Assembly: GCA_963169455.1 (NCBI GenBank)
Contig: CAUJDW010000040.1
Coordinates: 1 to 64,000, forward strand
DNA: 64,000 nucleotides
Reading direction: 5' to 3'
From: Bacteroidota bacterium
GTDB taxonomy: Bacteria; Bacteroidota; Bacteroidia; Chitinophagales; Saprospiraceae
Shown here piece by piece: positions 60,462 through 64,000 of the stretch. Position numbers and translations under genes: made by a program. Each line of letters begins with the position of its first letter. Within the stretch, counting starts at the first letter, position 1. The notes below the pieces were generated by a model. That model was not told the DNA's origin. It did not search any database and saw nothing but the letters and a program-made list of their open reading frames with translations.

Positions 60462-60839
60462 GTGATGATACAAGAACTCATTTTCCCCGCCTTAAACCAT
60501 TTCCAGGATTTCGAGAATCGGCTCATTGCCCGCCTCGATAGGGAGGAGGAGAGCCTGGAACGCTACAAGGCGTCCAAAAGCCCCAGCCCGCTGTATGTCA
60601 AACGGATGGAGTCCTTTATAACCCTCGTGGATAGCTATATGATCGCGGTGCGCAACCTGCTGAAGGCGGTTGGTACGGCGGAATCGATCCTCCGGGAATC
60701 GGATTCGGCGCTGCAGGCGGCGCACGGGCGGGTGGCGCTGCTGGAGGAGGAGAACCGCAAGCTGAAACTATTCCTGAAGTCCCTGGGCAAGGACCCGGAA
60801 CTGGTGGGCTATATGCGGGTGCGCGACTTCTATCTCTAA
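60462..60839 (+). CDS. Hypothetical helical protein
   Basis: A 125-residue protein, largely alpha-helical, ending in a coiled-coil-like segment (ALQAAHGRVALLEEENRKLKLFLKSLG). No family was recognised. It precedes the primase-helicase gene by 18 bp and is probably in the same operon. Confidence 0.55.
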   Translation: MMIQELIFPALNHFQDFENRLIARLDREEESLERYKASKSPSPLYVKRMESFITLVDSYMIAVRNLLKAVGTAESILRESDSALQAAHGRVALLEEENRKLKLFLKSLGKDPELVGYMRVRDFYL

Positions 60840-60857
60840 ACCCTAAATCCTCTGGCT

Positions 60858-62174
60858 ATGTACGATATTTTTGATGACCATAATGAAGATATGGAGGAAC
60901 CCGCCGCTCAGGCGGAGGCTTCTCAGGATGCTGAGATAGAGGAGGGGAAGGGTAAGTCGCAGCAGGAGAAACAAAAGGCGGAAACGAATAAGCTGAAGAT
61001 GCTGGAGGAGGCGCTGGGCTTTTCCTACGAGTTCCGTTTCAATGTGATCCTGGGGCTGCCGGAGTTTCGGCGGGTGGAGGAGGATGAGGAGGCCTGGCGC
61101 CGCATGGACGACTATACGCTGAACTCCATCGTCCGCGAGCTGAAACACGATGGCATTACCTGGGCGAGCCGGGCCAGGGTGGGGGAAACGATTGAGTCGG
61201 ACTTCGCTACCCTGCAGAACCCGATCCAGGAGTACTTCAAGCGGCTGAGCCTGGCGGATAACCACGACTATATCGGCGAGCTGGTACGCACGGTGACGCC
61301 GGTGGCGGGGGCGAAGATGTTCCGCACTTTCTTCGAGAAGTGGCTGGTGGCGGCCGTTGCGAATGTGTTTATCACGGACCGCTGCGCGAACCACACCATC
61401 TTTATCCTGACCGGCTCGCAGGGCGCCTTTAAGTCGACCTGGGTGCGGAACCTCTGCCCGAAGGCGCTTACGAAATACTACTACGAGGGCGACCTGGACC
61501 CGGAGAATAAGGATGACCTGTTTGCGACTACGGCTAACCTGATCTATAACCTGGACGACTACCTGGCCAACGTCACGAAGAAGAAGATCAACGCGCTCAA
61601 ATCCTTTATCACCAAGAATGTGGTCAAGGCGCGCCGCCCGTATTCGCGCTACCCGGAGGACCTGCCGAAGATCTGCTCCTTCATCGGCTCCAGCAACGAG
61701 CAAACTTTCCTTTATGACTCGACCGGCTCCCGCCGGTTTTTGCCGTTTGAGGCCACTGCCATCGATATAAAGGCGGCTCAGAAGGTGGATATGGATAAGG
61801 TCTGGGCGCAGGCTTACCGGCAGTTCCGCAAGGGCTTCGTGTACTGGCTTACCAAGGAAGAGGAGCAACAGCTTCGGGAATACAACCAGCAGTTTGAGGT
61901 GGTGAGCTTCGAGTACGAGCTCGTCGCCAAATACTTCCGCATGCCTAAGGAACGCGACAAGGCCGAGGCGCACCTGACCAACTCGGATATCATCACCTGG
62001 CTGGAAGATAAGACCCGCAAGCCCCTTGTCGCCAAACGGTTGGGGGATGCGCTCAAGGAACAGGGCTTCGAACGCTGGCAGCTGCGGGTAGGGGGATACG
62101 CCCGAAAGTGGGTGTACTCCGTGGATTTTGCAACGGATGCCGAGATCCAATCGGCTACGCAATATGGCTCTTAG
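60858..62174 (+). CDS. VirE/VapE-type primase-helicase
   Basis: A 438-residue protein. An acidic N-terminal segment (about 1-60) is followed by a helical region and a P-loop NTPase with Walker A GSQGAFKST (186-194), YNLDDYL as Walker B and arginine-finger-like GSRRFLPFE. This is the virulence-associated-E-like superfamily 3 helicase fold common in Bacteroidota integrative elements, probably for replication or transfer. No primase domain is fused here; it may be supplied in trans. The intergenic region after it contains iteron-like repeats. Confidence 0.82.
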   Translation: MYDIFDDHNEDMEEPAAQAEASQDAEIEEGKGKSQQEKQKAETNKLKMLEEALGFSYEFRFNVILGLPEFRRVEEDEEAWRRMDDYTLNSIVRELKHDGITWASRARVGETIESDFATLQNPIQEYFKRLSLADNHDYIGELVRTVTPVAGAKMFRTFFEKWLVAAVANVFITDRCANHTIFILTGSQGAFKSTWVRNLCPKALTKYYYEGDLDPENKDDLFATTANLIYNLDDYLANVTKKKINALKSFITKNVVKARRPYSRYPEDLPKICSFIGSSNEQTFLYDSTGSRRFLPFEATAIDIKAAQKVDMDKVWAQAYRQFRKGFVYWLTKEEEQQLREYNQQFEVVSFEYELVAKYFRMPKERDKAEAHLTNSDIITWLEDKTRKPLVAKRLGDALKEQGFERWQLRVGGYARKWVYSVDFATDAEIQSATQYGS

Positions 62175-62613
62175 GGAAACCCCTCGGGTTTTCCATGTCA
62201 CGTTTTGCCGGATAGTGCTTAAAGATTCCACTCTTTAGAGTGATTTCAGGAAAGTATCTGGTGACAGTGGTGACAAAGGGCAAAAGTTCATTGACATTCA
62301 AGGCTTTAGGTGTCACCAGATCGGTTAAGGGTATCTGGTGACAATCTGGTGACAGTGGTGACAGACATTAAGGCTTTAACTTATTTGTCACCAGATGTTT
62401 GGGTTTGTCACCAGATATTCGGGTTTTTCAAAAAGCTGTGCAAGTAGCTGTTATTCAGTGTTATACAAAATTTTGTCACCAGATGTCACCAGATGTTTTT
62501 TTGCGTAAGTTGTTGATTGTCAGCCTTGTCACCAGATCTACCCGAAAAACTCCAAAACTTTTCAAAACTTTTTTTCACCGGCGTCAGATTCTGATGTCAC
62601 AAATCCATCAACC
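62175..62613. other. Iteron-like repeat cluster, possible replication origin
   Basis: Nine perfect copies of the decamer ATCTGGTGAC lie in 282 bp. Forward: 62256, 62333 and 62344. Reverse (GTCACCAGAT): 62312, 62387, 62407, 62475, 62485 and 62528. Related half-sites GTGGTGAC occur twice and a TTATACAAA (DnaA-box-like, one mismatch from TTATNCACA) at 62461. The cluster lies directly downstream of the primase-helicase gene. It looks like an iteron-type origin or a regulator-binding array. Confidence 0.7.
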
Positions 62614-62856
62614 ATGATCCACACGCATAAGGAAGTCACGGCCGAGCTGCGCCGGGAGGTGCAGCTGCGCAAAAAAGTCTACGCCCAGCAACGGGCCAAC
62701 AAGCCGCAGGAAGCCGGCCGGTTCAACCGGCAGGAGGAACGCATGCAACTAGCCCTCGAGGTCTTCGAGGTGATGACGGAGAAGGAGTTCTATGCTTTTG
62801 TGCTGCGGATTCAGCGGAAGGAGCAGGAGAAGGCGGCTCAGGAGGAGCTATTCTGA
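62614..62856 (+). CDS. Hypothetical small charged protein
   Basis: An 80-residue protein rich in Glu, Gln, Arg and Lys, probably coiled coil (AELRREVQLRKKVYAQQRANKP and EVMTEKEFYAFVLRIQRKEQ). No family was recognised. It follows the iteron-like region in the mobile element. Confidence 0.5.
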   Translation: MIHTHKEVTAELRREVQLRKKVYAQQRANKPQEAGRFNRQEERMQLALEVFEVMTEKEFYAFVLRIQRKEQEKAAQEELF

Positions 62857-62907
62857 TGGCTATATGAATGGTTGGCCAGGAGATTGCAATCATGCCCCGG
62901 ATTTTTT

Positions 62908-63000
62908 TAACGCAAAGAACACGAAGAAGGCGCGAAGGACGCAAAGAAAAATCAAGCCTTTGCGTCACTTTGCGCCTTCTTGGCGCCCTTTGCGTTTCAA
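62908..63000. repeat. CGCAAAG-type imperfect palindrome
   Basis: Arms ACGCAAAGAACACGAAGAAG and CTTCTTGGCGCCCTTTGCGT form a long imperfect hairpin; compare 40097-40188. No gene is supported in the gap 62857-63128 that contains it. Confidence 0.6.
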
Positions 63001-63128
63001 AAAAGCAGGGGAAAAAGCACAAAAAATTGCCCCCCGATCCTCCAGGTAGCCACCTCCCAAGCCAGCCATTTAACCATTCAACCACAATTCCTTAACCGGC
63101 TAACTGGCCGCAAAACTTACTGATACTT

Positions 63129-63500
63129 ATGGCATACATCCGAAAGCACCCGGTTTACCGGTACCACGTCAACGACAACGCTATCTATTTCGTCAAGGCC
63201 TTCCCAGATGGGATGACGCTGGAGATAGCCACCAACAACTGCCTTGATTCCCTTTTCCAGATGAAAGGCAAACAACTGGCCGTGCCCTGCCCGGTTTCAC
63301 GGGTGGAACTGGGCGCCCACCTGCAGCCACTGATGGACCCCGACAACATCGCCAGAAACTGGCGGGTGCTGAAGAAGGATAGCTTCGACTGCATCCACCG
63401 GGCTGCCCGGGCGCTGTTCCAGGAACTCACCGTCAGCGGCAGGCCGCAGGAGCCTTTTTTAACCATTTCCAATGAACTCAGAAAAATCTTTCAACCATGA
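63129..63500 (+). CDS. Hypothetical protein
   Basis: A 123-residue protein of unknown family (YRYHVNDNAIYFVKAFPDGMTLEIA, then KDSFDCIHRAARALFQELTV). Its stop overlaps the start of the next gene by 4 bp, so it is part of an element-borne operon. Confidence 0.55.
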   Translation: MAYIRKHPVYRYHVNDNAIYFVKAFPDGMTLEIATNNCLDSLFQMKGKQLAVPCPVSRVELGAHLQPLMDPDNIARNWRVLKKDSFDCIHRAARALFQELTVSGRPQEPFLTISNELRKIFQP

Positions 63501-63994
63501 TGAAAACACGATCCTTCACCGAGATCAGCTTCTCGGTCCGCATGTGCCTCCGAATGATCTTTTCTACCCACTGGCAGCTCAGCGGCAGAAAGGAGCCGCG
63601 GGAACAGGTGCAGAATACCATCGACCGCATTATGGCGGAGTTTGCCTGCGCCCTGGTGGAGCTGGGCTGCGAAAGCTACGTGGTACAGACCAACCTGCAG
63701 GTGCTGCGGGTGGCGCGGGAGATCACCCAGATCTTCAACCAGTATTACCCGGAGGTGGAGCTCACCAACAACCGCATGGCGAACAGCAAGCTGCCTTTTA
63801 ACGAGCAGCAGGCCTGTATGGAAGTGACGCTGGCTTCGGTGGCGGATAAGGTGGCTTACAAGGTGTTCCGCCTGCTTAAGGATTTCTACGAGCTGGGCAT
63901 CATCCCCGGCCGGAAGGAGCGGGCGCAGTGGAGCAACCAGATACCGCCCGACGGCGAGGATGCCGGCCCGAGGCCATTATTCAACCCCAACTGA
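63497..63994 (+). CDS. Hypothetical protein
   Basis: A 165-residue protein, largely helical (SVRMCLRMIFSTHWQLSG, IDRIMAEFACALVELG, QVLRVAREITQIFNQYYPE). No family was recognised. It is translationally coupled to the previous gene. The element continues beyond the window. Confidence 0.55.
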   Translation: MMKTRSFTEISFSVRMCLRMIFSTHWQLSGRKEPREQVQNTIDRIMAEFACALVELGCESYVVQTNLQVLRVAREITQIFNQYYPEVELTNNRMANSKLPFNEQQACMEVTLASVADKVAYKVFRLLKDFYELGIIPGRKERAQWSNQIPPDGEDAGPRPLFNPN

Positions 63995-64000
63995 TGCGCT

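Noticed and set aside
1-64000. tRNA or rRNA genes
   Set aside because: None recognised by eye; a dedicated search such as tRNAscan-SE would be needed to exclude them.

Overview
The window looks like a chromosomal segment from a GC-rich member of the Bacteroidota, probably of Saprospirales/Saprospiraceae type. The evidence is a SusC/SusD pair, a protein with a type IX secretion C-terminal sorting domain, a PorP/SprF homologue, a sigma/FecR/TonB-receptor trio, Bacteroidota-only families (DUF5522- and DUF6580-like), Bacteroidota-type promoter elements (TAnnTTTG) and no consistent Shine-Dalgarno sequences. Taxonomy is inferred from gene content only.

Layout. 1-1340: right end of a probable CRISPR array (37-bp repeats, 37-38-bp spacers) followed by gene-free DNA full of short repeats and hairpins. 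1341-3754: an RHH/MazF toxin-antitoxin pair bracketed by a 67-bp direct repeat, then a caspase-like protease with a C-terminal EAD11-like domain. 3776-8059: ECF sigma factor, FecR anti-sigma and TonB receptor. 8192-38316: mostly housekeeping and envelope genes (Dna2-like helicase-nuclease, ClpB, a ceramidase-like enzyme, ferredoxin-NADP reductase, cobalamin adenosyltransferase, 7TM-HD phosphodiesterase, M1 peptidase, glycosyltransferases, RibBA, VTC-like protein, PorP/SprF, NlpC/P60-like protein, cystathionine beta-synthase-like enzyme, LysM protein, KdsB). 35806-43454: SusC, SusD and a PNGase-F-like secreted protein, facing DUF1080 and Gfo/Idh/MocA genes.

46125-54650 is the most remarkable part: a complete diversity-generating retroelement (DGR). 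It has a reverse transcriptase (50037-51044), an Avd-type accessory protein, an HRDC-domain protein, a template repeat (TR, 51065-51188) and two target genes ending in variable repeats (VR1 48690-48813, VR2 54208-54329). VR1 differs from TR at 23 of 32 adenines plus one other base. VR2 differs at 17 of 32 adenines and nowhere else within the aligned core. Both targets end in the same formylglycine-generating-enzyme-like (C-type-lectin-fold) variable domain, but one carries a caspase-like protease and the other a DUF4062/STAND NTPase. The layout therefore suggests a self-diversifying recognition domain coupled to two different death or defence-type effectors. Each VR is followed by the same roughly 150-bp structured tail with two hairpins.

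56768-64000 is the start of an integrative mobile element (tyrosine recombinase, membrane/coiled-coil protein, small DNA-binding proteins, VirE/VapE-like primase-helicase, an iteron-like cluster and hypothetical genes) that runs off the right edge. No tRNA or rRNA gene was recognised.
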